Assembly: GCA_013368445.1 (NCBI GenBank)
Contig: JAACJO010000018.1
Span: forward strand, 186,001 to 250,000
From: Leucocoprinus leucothites
Lineage: Eukaryota; Basidiomycota; Agaricomycetes; Agaricales; Agaricaceae
Reading direction: 5' to 3'
Length of the DNA: 64,000 bases
Shown: positions 24,295 through 34,731 of the stretch, one piece after another
Layout: every line of letters begins with the position of its first letter
How positions within the stretch are numbered: position 1 is the first letter of the stretch
Program-made: the position numbers and the translations under genes
Notes under the pieces: model-generated
Databases searched by the model: none
What the model was told of the DNA's origin: nothing
Seen by the model: the letters and a program-made list of their open reading frames with translations, nothing else

Positions 24295-25560
24295 CTTCCG
24301 GCCGTGAGCTGCAAGACAGGGGTCGTAGCAACCACATTGGACCTCTTCCACCCCAATGGGAGATGCGCTTTTTGCGTGAGCGACCCAACGAGTTTTATTA
24401 TTATGACCAGCGATACAAAGTCTCAACCTGGGACCGTCTCGTGAGTCTTTCTGTTCGTCTGTCCTCTGCCTTTGTTGACCCCAAACACTGCTCTAGCTAC
24501 TACTGGCTCTTGTGCCTAGTCTGTGATTGATTCCAGAACACCAGGAGCCCCTGCACCTCTTTCTCATGGTGATTGTCACTATTGACCTGATGGGCGGCAT
24601 GCATCGAGTACAGGGAGGCGATATGAGTTGTCATCCTTCAGGTAATACTGATCGGTCTCCCCAAAGAGGCCGCGACCATTCAAGGTCACTTTCTCCCCAA
24701 GCCAGGCATTCTCATAGCCGCAATAACCAACGTTTAGCAAGCAGACATGGTAACAAACCCAATAGTGGTTCCCAAAAAGGTACTGCTTCCCTGGGTGCGT
24801 CGAAGAACGACAATTGGCATTAATCCAACTTCATTACCCGCTCAGCCTGCAGACGCTGCACGGTAACAGTGTCAGAGTTGTTCCACAGCTCCAGAAATGT
24901 ACGTCGTTACTCTTCCTCACTGTTTACTAGCTGTTATATACTATGGTTTATTACCAGTCTCACATTGGTCAGGAGCGACCGCCAGATCCACCACCCCAGC
25001 AAAAGGCTTGGCCAGCAGAATACGACACCTCACCGCATGGACGGTATGATTCTGTGCGGAAAGCTAACCGCCTCCAATATTTCAAGACTCATCATTCACC
25101 TCTCCAAACTGGGACCCCCATTTCCAATTCCATGAGCCCCTTCCACGGGCTATGGATATCCTGAAGCTCCTGGTTATTGCAGTCCTTCCCCTTAAGTACC
25201 ACAGATGGCGGCTGATTTGGCCCCGGTGAGACAGATCTGTGCCTTCAGTTCTGCATAGCGCTCAGCCAATTCGGGGCATTATTGGTGTCAAGATGCAGGG
25301 TTTGCTGGGCTTCCTTGACCGCCCCAGCCTCTGCCGTGTGCAAACCGCCGATGGAACCCGTCACCTTATTCCCCCGAGGCCTAACATGCTCTACCAGCTC
25401 AGCATGTCCAATCGGATGTCATGGAATGTGGCAGCCGTCAACCGGAGTGGAGGGATATGGTTGCTGCACCTATGGATGAAAGCATGCACGATGAGCAGCT
25501 TCAAGTTGGAGCTGAGTGGGGCACTACCGTCACGATAGCGTATGCAAGCTGACAATCCTC
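24237..25560 (+). pseudogene. WW-domain and proline/arginine-rich protein remnant
   Basis: A WW-like domain is visible in the first exon (24237-24440): LPPQWEMRFL, YYYDQRYKVSTWDRL, with the two spaced Trp residues and a central Tyr run. A donor GTGAGT follows at 24441. Downstream there are coding-looking pieces in different frames: RSPQRGRDHSRSLSPQARHS near 24650-24720, then RPPDPPPQQKAWPAEYDTS near 24970-25030, and further low-complexity stretches to about 25560. I could not join them without frameshifts, so I call it decayed. WW domains bind proline-rich peptides; the role in this element is unknown. Confidence 0.5.
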
Positions 25561-25677
25561 AGGAAGGCAGCTCCTCTTCAACCACCACTTCATCGCCACC
25601 CTTACGGAAACACCGACAAGTATTTAATACCGGGCTCATAATGGTTACTCACCCCAGAGAGTTGCTAGCCCACACCC

Positions 25678-27246
25678 ATGAGCCATCCCGCATCTCGAGA
25701 ATCCACGCCAGCTGACAGGCGGTCACCTTCTTTCCACATACCTGAGGAAGAGAATGCCGTGCTCAAGCGCAGGCTCCATGACACTGAAGAAGAGCTTCGT
25801 GAATTAATGCAACAGGTCACCAAACGACCATTGTAAGCCATAATATTTCTATATTTCTTCCCACTCACTTACGATTCTGTTATGCAGCACCACTAGAACC
25901 TTGGGTCGGGCCATTTGAAGGCTCGTCTCATGCTATGAACCTCTCTTAAGCATGACTGCAGAGGCCAATCACCATGTCATTGCTGAGGCAGAGGGAAATG
26001 TAGTCAATTCCCTTCCCGCTACCAACGAGGAAGCCAGACTATCTAGAGCGTACGTACTTCTTTCTCTCATCCTGCCTGTACCCACCTCACATGCACCCCA
26101 TGTAGGAGAGACCGTACTTTCAGGGCCTATCATCTTTTGATCGAGACTGCCCCTAATATCCGAGAGCTCATGAAGAAGCCTGACTCAAATAAGCTCAAGG
26201 CATATCTCAATCAGGTGTGTTGTCTAGGTTCAGTGTTATCATTAACAATCCAACCTCATGCCTTCTCAGTTACAAGACGGTGCTAATGCAGCCCGCATTG
26301 ATGACAACTCACGGCTCAAATGCAAGGTTGCTAACTGGATAAATGAAGCATACCAACCTTCACCCAACCAGCGACTCAGTTCCGATGATCGAAGCAACCG
26401 TGGATTTCAGCATGATATCTGCAGAAAGCTTCTGAGCCCCATTGAGGTAGACTGGAACAATCCCATGTATGTTATCTCTCCTGCCTGCACTACAACTAGA
26501 GCTGATGTTGTGAAAGGGTTCGAGAAGCTATTCGAAGCGGTACATTGGACTTTGATATCGGTGATAGCTACTTCCTCCGGTGCCTCTATCCCAATGGTAA
26601 AGGTGATCCCAACGATCCCGAGAAAGAGTTCCTCCGTAGCCACTGGCTACTTTTGGTATTTGACTTGCTCTTTATCAGCTCTACTCTTGTTCACATTACT
26701 TGTTATCCCTAGGCATTCCATGCTATATTTATATCGCCGTCCATCAAAGAGGATCAATACCAAGACCAGGAGTCCAATAATCCACCTCGGAAAAGGCGAA
26801 AGACTTCGGAAAAAACCAGGTCTAGTGTCTCCTCCATCCTCAACATGAGTGGAAGGGTCACCACTCGTTCAATTGCTTACACAGCTGTCTTGGTGAGCGA
26901 TTAGCCAATGCAGCTTTCTGGTATTCACTGATGGCTTACCCTAGCTTGTGTTTAACTTGCATGACGCCAGTAGTTGGAGAGAACATCACAATGGATTCAG
27001 CTTCGACAGATTTTATAACTATCTCGTTGATTTTCTTGAATTTACTCCAGATCAGACATCAAAGGATCGTGTTCGCTCACTCTTGAACTGGTGGAACCGG
27101 TATGTACACCTCGCACATCAGACTGAGTCGCTTTCTAAGATATCAACAGCCATATATTTCCTCATCAAACAGCATCCTCGTCCGGCTCATATGCTTCTCA
27201 TGATAAACTTTTGGCCCAACGTTCGGCGGCAGCCTGGTGTCACTAG
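25678..27246 (+). pseudogene. Agaricomycete transposon-associated protein of unknown function, one nonsense codon
   Basis: Exon pieces: 25678-25845 with a coiled coil (EENAVLKRRLHDTEEELREL); 25889-26061, beginning TRTLGRAI then an in-frame TGA at 25916-25918, then RLVSCYEPLL; then RDRTFRAYHLLIETAPNIRE; LQDGANAARIDDNSRLK; RGFQHDICRKLLSPIEVDWN; DIGDSYFLRCLYPNGKGDP; MSGRVTTRSIAYTAVL; FNLHDASSWREHHNGFSFD; LLNWWNRHIFP; stop at 27244-27246. This order is familiar from an Agaricomycete family often found near transposons; I cannot confirm its Pfam name. Apart from the TGA (an Arg position in relatives), the exons join with normal introns. Its role in transposition is unknown. Confidence 0.6.
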
Positions 27247-27464
27247 ATCAACCCCTTGAAGTAGACTCACTGTACTACCGTTCATGTACCGAAACTACAG
27301 CTAGTTATGAAATGTTTTTATTCCTGAACATCAGTCATCATAATTAGCCTCTTGTCGAAGATCCGGACCATCTCTGATCAGAGTCACAGTCAAGGGAATG
27401 GTGTGCCAGGAAATTCAACCACCATGGATCAACATAACATGGCCCTTAGATTAACAGGCATTAT

Positions 27465-27790
27465 CGGTGAACCATGATCCTGGATTTGAATGATCATGTT
27501 ATATATGAATGTATAGTCAGGGTATCTATCAACGTCCTGAAGCTGGGCTATATGACATGAGATGGTTACTAAAATATGGTGACACCTGGATTTCCATGAC
27601 CATGTTATATCTGAAAGTACAATCAGAACACCTGTTGGCATCCCGAGACTAGGTTATATGGTACGACATGACCACTAAAATATGGTGACACCCGAGCTTC
27701 CATGATCATGTCATACCGGAAAGTACAACCAGAGCACCAGTCAGCATCCCGAGAATGGGTTATATGGTATGATATGACCGCCGAAATATG
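27465..27790. repeat. Subterminal tandem repeats (about 107 bp x 3)
   Basis: Three imperfect head-to-tail units begin near 27465, 27571 and 27678. The second and third are most alike (AAAATATGGTGACACC at 27571 and 27678, each followed by a CCATGA-CATGT-ATA block and by GTTATATGGTA). A further partial start (GAAATATGGTGACA) follows at 27784. Position next to the right terminal repeat fits the subterminal transposase-binding arrays of CACTA elements. Confidence 0.8.
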
Positions 27791-27977
27791 GTGACAATTG
27801 CCAATGACTTATGTAGTGACAAGGATGATAGATTGGAGTCATCCTGATGGAGAAATGATGCCACCGATTTGATGTCGAGTACCGGGATCCTGGCACATAA
27901 TGGTAGTCATCATATTATGTCAAATCTAGTGCACGATGGTAGATGACGGTACATTATGGACCTGATAATGCCCTACC

Positions 27978-28000
27978 ATTTTTTCAGGAATTTAGTGATG
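27978..28000 (-). repeat. Right terminal inverted repeat of the Plavaka element
   Basis: Pairs with 14636-14658. The flanking GG at 28001-28002 continues directly into sequence homologous to DUF6533 copies 1 and 3. Confidence 0.9.
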
Positions 28001-28072
28001 GGATATACTAGTATTGACCAGTCACGAAATATATTAAGTAACTCAACGACAACGTCAATTCAATCGAGCTGA

Positions 28073-29040
28073 TGTAGAGATCGGACGTCGCGTGACGTCA
28101 TATCACCACCGTCACGCGTTCTCTCTCTACTACTGATTAAGTCCCCTCCCTCTTCGACAACTCCTCATCTACTAACCGATACCCCACTACCCTGGCAACA
28201 AACCGATCGTCAAACATAGCCGGCAACTATATCAAGACGACCCTGCACAGTCCTCGCCCAGTAGCCGCCGCTTACCACCACTATCCCCCTCAGCTTTCCC
28301 CTTTCCTCTCTCAATTCCAGATGCCCCTTTCCCCTCTCCATTCTACACTTCCCTTTTACTACTCGCTACGTACATTTCGCACTCGGCATCTCCGCTTCAA
28401 CGCAACCGAGTTAGGATCTGTCATCCAACTGACAGAAGTCCGAATATTTAATGTTTGCTTTATATTCCCTTTTCCATTCCTCCTCTCTTTCTCATTCTAA
28501 AAATCTAATAAAATCGTCACTCATGCTCCGGCTCAACCGCTATTGTTTCGTCTCATCGCTTAATGTAATAGTGTAGGTCTAAACGGCCACATGGACCCTT
28601 CTCTCCACCTACTTCTCCACCACTAATATTCCTTAGAATTCCCTTTCCCTTACAAAATCTCAACAAATCGTCTCGTAAACTGCTCCTTCCTGCTCTCTAT
28701 AGTCAGCTGCAGTATTGTAGATACTCATAGAACCGTAGCTTTAAATACTGCGATGTATTTCCGTTTTTCTTTAGTGAAATTGACCCCATCTCTCTGACTC
28801 AGTTTAGCTCTAAGTTGGAGCTTCTTAAACGTCGTTCTCACTCAAACCGGCCGCCCTCATCATAGTTTCACTCCTCAGCAACATCTCATATCGTCGCACT
28901 AGCGCTGAGTTATCATTTCAATTAAAATCTCATTAAAAACAATCAATAATCAAACTATCTACTTGGGTCAGAACCAACGACAGACGGACGCTGTCGTGCT
29001 CGCAAACACATCCGCACTCACCTATCCCACCTTCCCTTCA
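28073..29040 (+). mobile_element. Solo gypsy LTR, diverged, 968 bp
   Basis: It starts TGTAGAGATCGGACG and ends CCCTTCA, the same terminal sequences as the two 967-bp LTRs of the full gypsy element at 52502-60779, and shares internal blocks such as ACAGACGGACGCTGTCG. Overall identity is clearly lower than between those two LTRs, so it is older or from a sister family. A 4-bp target duplication CTGA flanks it (28069-28072 and 29041-29044). The paralogous site in DUF6533 copy 3 (about 62768-62774) has a single CTGA. No internal retrotransposon sequence is adjacent. Confidence 0.88.
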
Positions 29041-29093
29041 CTGACCTGGCCCACTTGTATATGATATACAGTACTCGATAGTGCCTGGCTCAT

Positions 29094-30365
29094 TGAATAT
29101 TCCTCAAAAGTCGTCAGATGATGGTCGAAGTTGTAAGAACTACCTTAATCTCTCAGATAGCCCATGCTCTTTATAAAGCCATGAAGTCCCATGTAATCTT
29201 GGGCTAGACGTTTACACAAGACCTCGTGGTCTCTCATCTTGACCGGCATCGGCCCATGAGCCAATGAGCTGTTAGAGAAGCAACGAAGTTTTAGCATGCC
29301 ATCCACCGTACAGTAAGTACCATCGACAGCGAAGGATTGGCTTATCAGATCTTCGAGACTCAGAACACATCCCAAGCTCATCAGTGAAAACCAAGCACAG
29401 TTGTGTACACGGCGATTCATGAAATACGCGAGCTATTCCTAGCCCCCCTGCGACTGCTCTCTTTCTCTCCCAGACAAAGGCGACTACATACACTTACCTC
29501 TTAGTCTTGAAAAAAATCGGAAACACCTGTACACACAGCATCGGATGTCGAGAGCACACAACCTAGCAGCCTGAGAGGCAGACACCCATAGCTGGTCTAG
29601 TGGTGTTGAAATTCGAGGAAGACGATATCACCAAGCATTTCCGGTCCCTACGGAAAGAAGCATGTGTGGGCAAAAGTCACTCTAGCTTCTTGATCCGGGG
29701 AAATCGAACCATGAACAAAAAGCAAATCCATACAAATATGTTGGCGGTAACACTAATTAGAGGAGGATTAGGAAAGTTTGAGAGAGAGTGTCGTGATAGT
29801 CACTGTACTGTAGGCCGGTTCAGTGCCAGGGGGGATCTTCCGGGGATATTCCGTATCACCAAATTTGGTTCCGCCACCGATTTCATTTAGATGAAAAAGT
29901 AACTCAGGCTTAGCTTCAAGAACCGTATTGAGGAGGAAGGAAGGAGAAGAAGAATTAGATTTAAACCAGCGAGTCAAGATTTCAAACTTACCTATGATGC
30001 GAGATAATACTGGGGATGGAATATATCAATTGTCTGGATCTTTGAGAGACTGTTAGTAACTCCAAAAAGTGCCTGACGCGTTATACTCAACTGGATACCC
30101 AGTCACTCTGTACTGCATTCAATTGTCCTCATCATGTCGGGTCACCAAAAGAGGATTCTTCTCTGAGCATCAGTCCACTCCTCCGCTGAGAGTAAGCCTC
30201 TGGATCTATACGGTGAAAGAAGGGTTTATATGGTCAACGCAGCTCTAGAAGGGAACATGATAACATCAATAGCACGCACGCAAACCCGCATTGGTACATA
30301 TCACTATTACACAAATAAGAAAAATACACGCAAGTAAATCCCAAACTATCACAAGGCACCCCAGA
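29094..30365. repeat. Duplicated spacer of the DUF6533-MCM4 unit (copy 2)
   Basis: Homologous to 10480-11859 and to 62822-63790. It joins DUF6533 exon 1 to the 3' end of MCM4, as in copy 1. It includes the MCM4 3' flank. The minus-strand open frames here are not conserved in sequence or length in the other copies, so no gene is called. Confidence 0.7.
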
Positions 30366-33300
30366 TCACCCCTCAACTATCCTCTTAACAACCCCCCTCT
30401 CTCCAAACCCACCAACAACCCTAATAACTCCCTCAGCCTCCAAAGCCCTCACAACCTCTCCAAACTCAACCAAATCAACCCTCACACTACTCTGCTCCTC
30501 AAACGCCCTAGCCAAGTCATTCCACTTAACACCCCTCGTGCCCCTCGCACTTCTCCCCGCATCATTCTCACCATCCAACAGCACAACCAGGGCTTTCCGC
30601 ATATCCTCACGAAGTTTGAGCGTGCCAGAAGAAGTACCAGTCGTAAGTAACGACATGTCGATCTTTCCTGTGCGTGGATCCATAGCGGAGGTTTTAATCG
30701 CTTCGCGCATGAGTCGATAAGCTTCCACGACATCTCGTTCTTCCACGAACGGTGAGAAGCGCATTCGCGCGTGTGCTTCAGATAGACGAATCATGGATTC
30801 AAGTTGCCGCGTGGTTGCTGTGATACGTTTTTCAGAGGAGCGAGGGTCAGAGGAGCCGAGGTTGCGCATTTCGACGTAGGAGGTGACAAGGGCATTGGAT
30901 GCTGCTTCGGAGATGACAGGATGGACGTTGGTTCGCGCATAAGTTATGAATGCTGATAATTCGTTTAGCGGCTATTTGCATGGTCAATTCCCATATTCTT
31001 TCTGATAATCGAGAGACCTACCAGGACATCACCCTTCTCAAACCTCGGCACATCCTCCAAATACAGCCCAACCAAAAACCCAGCCAACTTCCTATCCAAC
31101 CCCTCATCGACTCGATCCAATACCAAATACAACAAATCAAATCTCGAAATCAACGTCGGTGGCAAATCAATATTCCGTGTGATAGGCAACTCTGTATCGT
31201 ATTTCGACCCAACGGGATTGGCGGCTGCGAGAATGGAAGTACGTGCGTTGAGGGTGGTGATAATACCGGCTTTGGCTATGGAAACGGTTTGTTGTTCCAT
31301 GACTTCGTGTAGGACACTGCGGGTGGAGTCGGACATCTTGTCAAACTCGTCGATGCAGCATGTTCCTCCGTCAGAGAGGACTAGGGCGCCGCTGTGTACA
31401 GTGGAAGGTTAGAAGAGAGAGGAGAGGAGGGTAGGAGGGTAGAAGGCGTACCTCTCGAGTACGAGTTGTTTGGAATCCGGATCTCGAGTGACGTATGCAG
31501 TCAAACCAACCGCTGAAGATCCTTTACCAGACGTGTAAACACCTCGAGGGGCAATCTTGTGCACATACTAAAATGTCGTGAGACTTCCCATGAGAATTGC
31601 CATTACCACAACTGCATAAAATCGATGCAACGCACCTGAAGAATCTGACTCTTACTAACACCAGGATCACCAACCAACAGCACATTGATGTCCCCTCTAT
31701 ATCTCGGCCCACCAGCTCCGCCGCCTCTCGACACACTCTTGTTCGTCCCTCCAAACAATTGCAGCAAAATTCCCTTCTTTACGTCGTCCATCTCCCAAAT
31801 CGATGGAGCAAGTGAACGAGAGAGAAGATCATAAATATCCTCCCGTTGACTGAGTTCTCGCAACCTGGCCTCCAACTCCGCCCTTGTTGATCGTGATGCG
31901 GGTTCATTGGCGTTGTCGGCGTTGCCAAACCCGAAATCGTCAACCTCGAGGTCATCGTTCCCAACGCCCGGGATACGATCTCCGCCTGCAGGCCTTGTGC
32001 TCCTATCTAATCCTAGCCCTCCATCCGCACCTCCAACGCCTCCAGCAGCATGTTTATCCTTCCCAATTCTTACATGCACAACGTCCAAGTACGTCTTGAA
32101 TAGACTCTTCACCACTCTCTGCCTCGGATTCACTCTAACCGGCACACTCCTGAAGATTCCGGTTATGACTACTCTATCACCCGGCTTGACTACGTCAACC
32201 AGCTCGTCGTAGACGCTCAAACTGACGGTGTGCGGTGTCTGGCCATCTGGTACTGAGTCGGGGGTTTCTTGTAATCGGATGACTTGTCGGTCGGCGAATT
32301 CGGAACGATTGTGGATGAGTGTGAGGGATGAGAGTTGTGCACAGACATCTCGCGGACAACGGGTTGGTTCTTCAATTTTACCGCGGTCGATTTCGACTTG
32401 AAGGGTATGCGAGCAAACGGAACAGCGGAAGAAGGCGATTTTCATGTCGGGGATGATAGGTGTCGTACGAATGACAAGACCCTTGATGCATACGAGCTTG
32501 TCGGTATCTGTGAGCAGCCAGTGGGTGGAGCTATCCGAAGTGAGAGGAGAAAGGCGTACCACTGGGATTTAGTTCTCGCATGTTTACAGCTGGAAGACCA
32601 AACGGCCGGACTTTGTACACCTTGCTGATGATCTCAGCAATTTCGGCGTCACCTTCAGCGCCACGCATTCCCTCCCTTCCCTCTTGCTGATCCAAGTCAG
32701 CAATCTCCAACATCAAGTCCTTCAACACCTGATCCATGGCAGGTATCACTTCCTGTGGGAATTTAATCAACTGCCCGTACAGTTTCTTAGCGGGCGGATA
32801 AGCTTGCAGGTTCCGACAATCAACATTCAAGTTTGTGTCGCCAGTCTGGCGCATTCTTCTTAGTAGGCCCTCGTAGTAGATAACTTCACCGGCCTCTGGC
32901 GATTCTTGAGCAGGTGTGGGAACACCGATTGAGCGGTTATAGGCGAGACGGTATTTGGGTTTAAATCCTTTGAGAAAATCACGGAAGGTTTTCATGGTAT
33001 CGCCGAGGTTGACAGTAGTACCCCAGATGGCACGGATCTCATCTGGTTCGTCAGAGGTGGGAACAGGGAGGGCGGAGAGATTTGGAGCAGCAGCTGATGA
33101 GGGAGGAATATCGAGGGCATCCGAGTTCATGTTTGCGTCTGCTCGATCAGTTCGGGCTGCAGTTCGACGAGTGGATGAGCTAGGGGTGAAAGCGAGGGAG
33201 GAGTGGATATCGCCGCGTCTGATGCGTGGTGTTGTTGTATTAATCGGACTCCTTGGGGCACATGAGTAACTACTGGGATCGCTTGAGAGAGAACATACGA

Positions 33301-33705
33301 AGGAAAGTCAAGTGGATCAGAGTCTTGTGGGGCATTATATCCACTCGCGCGGGGAGTCTTTGCAGGCGATGAAGAAGGATATGCCAGTGGAGATGAGCTT
33401 CCCGCTAGTCAACTAATTTAGAACAAAAAAAAACGCGTCCTAAATGCACATTACTCACGCGCAAACAAGGGAGTTCCCTTCGGTGTAGTCATTCCTAGTG
33501 CTCTCCTCGCCGTAGCGCCTCTTATCGGCGTCTCAGGCGGTGCGCCTCGACGCGGAGGCGTACCAGCAGCAGACGGTGTGCTGGCAAGAAAAAGCGGATT
33601 TACGGGGGGCGCAGCAGGCACAGATTGCTCTGCGCTTGCGCCATCTCCCATTTCAATGTCATCGAGCTCAGAGGATGGAAAGTCAAGGGGCGGAGGAGAC
33701 GACAT
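30366..33705 (-). CDS. MCM4: DNA replication licensing factor MCM4
   Basis: A subunit of the MCM2-7 hexamer, the replicative helicase loaded at origins in the nucleus. The start at 33705 gives [20 protein letters not shown], the usual Ser/Pro-rich MCM4 N-terminus. Later exons give [19 protein letters not shown], the N-terminal domain ([13 protein letters not shown]), [20 protein letters not shown], and a four-cysteine zinc motif (FFRCSVC ... RCPRDVC). The AAA+ core has Walker [10 protein letters not shown], Walker [10 protein letters not shown] and arginine finger SRFDLLY. The winged-helix C-terminus ends [12 protein letters not shown], stop 30368-30366. All key residues are present. One oddity: near 33290-33310 the frame only continues if 17 nt (GTATGT...CAAG) are removed, either an ultrashort intron or an indel. 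This is the only complete MCM4 in the window. Confidence 0.96.
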
Positions 33706-33733
33706 CCTGATAGTAGATGAGAAAATCAATTGG

Positions 33734-33751
33734 ACGCGTCGCGTCGCGTCA
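33734..33751. promoter_or_regulatory. MluI cell-cycle box (MCB-like) cluster upstream of MCM4
   Basis: ACGCGT at 33734-33739 continues as TCGCGTCGCGTC, about 30 bases upstream of the MCM4 start codon. In yeasts and other fungi ACGCGT is the binding site of MBF, which drives G1/S genes including MCM genes. The same region is copied at about 61018-61035 (ACGCGT lost) and at about 63962-63976 (ACGCGT kept). Binding is inferred from the motif only. Confidence 0.6.
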
Positions 33752-34098
33752 CAATCCATTTCGGCAAATTCCGAACACCATCTGATTGGTCAGTGGCTGG
33801 TGCTCGAGTTTACTTTACCTACGCCACACTTTTGGGTCGTCCTGAGGCACACGTTACCATCGCGCGCGAAAACTCAAAATTGATCCATGCTTTCTCGAAC
33901 ACCGTACGAACATCCATAAATCGTATATAAAGTACTAAAAGGCAAGAACGAGTCCCTGAAGGCGAGATGCAAGAAGTTCATTTGAAGAGCCATCTTGGGC
34001 TAGAACCGAAATTAATTCCATGTCACGGTCATATTTATCCAAGTGCTCTGCAGCTCCCGACATATGGGCCACCCTACAGACAGTGGCGTGGAGCTTTA

Positions 34099-34471
34099 TG
34101 TTGAATCACGTGCGCATTTACACGCCGCTACGTTCGTGTTCACTCTCAATTATGACATATGCATTCTATTATTAGATACCACTATGTTTACGTACCGATA
34201 CTTCGTGCGGACCTTACATGTTTTACTATACGTTTTACTTGTACCCTTTACCACCTCGAAACGATGGTGTAATACCCTCTTTATAGTAGAATTATTCGAA
34301 CTCTTTAGTATAAATACCTTGTATTTTCTTCGTTATTCTACAGTCAATTCTATCTACTCAGTCGCAACTACTACCTCGATAACACTCCCATAACAGACTA
34401 ACTGCCTAGTAAAGTGAGTACTGACCTCGTCATCTACCTTCACCGCTACGCTCCCCGTTGCTGCTTCGACA
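34099..34471 (+). repeat. Copia-1 5' LTR
   Basis: 373 bp, TG...CA ends. It contains a TATA box (TATAAATA at 34309-34316) that would mark the promoter for the genomic transcript. Confidence 0.95.
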
Positions 34472-34485
34472 GGTTATGGGCCCCG
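34472..34485 (+). other. Copia-1 primer binding site (half-tRNA-iMet type)
   Basis: GGTTATGGGCCCCG starts immediately after the LTR. It is complementary to the anticodon stem-loop region of eukaryotic initiator methionine tRNA (GGGCCCATAACC), not to a tRNA 3' end. Drosophila copia and yeast Ty5 are known to prime from such internally cleaved iMet tRNA. Confidence 0.8.
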
Positions 34486-34731
34486 ATCGCCAGCTCGATA
34501 TCACACTAGCCGACTAGATCGCTGTGCTTGATGTCTGAGAAGGACTAGATCGACCTGTTATGGGAAGGCCACTTTCCAAGCGCCACCGCTGTACCTTGTG
34601 AAGGGCCCAGCATCCCTTCTCATTTCTGTGTCTTACCCTAGCCCTTAGGCGATTTGGGTTCGAAACCTTGATCGATTAGCGCATCACTGCTGCTTCTAAC
34701 GAACAACGTTGACTGACGACTTCTTTTCAGA

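Larger units (their letters stand above)
14636..28000. mobile_element. Plavaka-type CACTA DNA transposon with cargo, 13,365 bp
   Basis: The ends are terminal inverted repeats. The left end starts CATCACAAAATTCCTGAAAA and the right end, read inward on the minus strand, starts CATCACTAAATTCCTGAAAA; 22 of about 23 positions agree. Outside the ends are GG dinucleotides (14634-14635 and 28001-28002), and the paralogous empty site at 10369-10378 has a single GG. Inside are a Plavaka-like transposase (minus) and, on the plus strand, two small genes, an App1-type phosphatidate phosphatase pseudogene, a WW-domain pseudogene and an Agaricomycete unknown gene. Subterminal tandem repeats lie next to the right end. 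The transposase has an in-frame TGA, so this copy is probably non-autonomous now. Confidence 0.85.
13100..29093 (-). pseudogene. DUF6533-type membrane protein gene, copy 2, split by two transposons
   Basis: Exon 1 (MSQALSSTVYHIQVGQ) starts at 29093. The rest of the gene lies at 14635-13100 and closely follows copy 1 (RTCAVWGFNKTLVV, PSIQWLL region, last exon to the stop at 13102-13100). Between them, intron 1 carries a 968-bp solo LTR beginning 5 nt after exon 1. The 10-nt micro-exon, whose copy-1 equivalent is 10378-10369, is cut after five bases by a 13.4-kb Plavaka element. Joining 14635 to 28001 (less the 2-bp GG duplication) and 28072 to 29041 restores the arrangement seen in copies 1 and 3. 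The coding sequence is interrupted in an exon, so a normal product is unlikely. Confidence 0.82.

Noticed and set aside
27465..27790. Possible CRISPR-like array
   Set aside because: Units are about 107 bp, imperfect and contiguous with no short repeat-spacer pattern; the genome is eukaryotic.
29145..29890. Possible gene in the spacer next to MCM4
   Set aside because: Frames are not conserved in the two other copies of the spacer and show no splice-supported structure.
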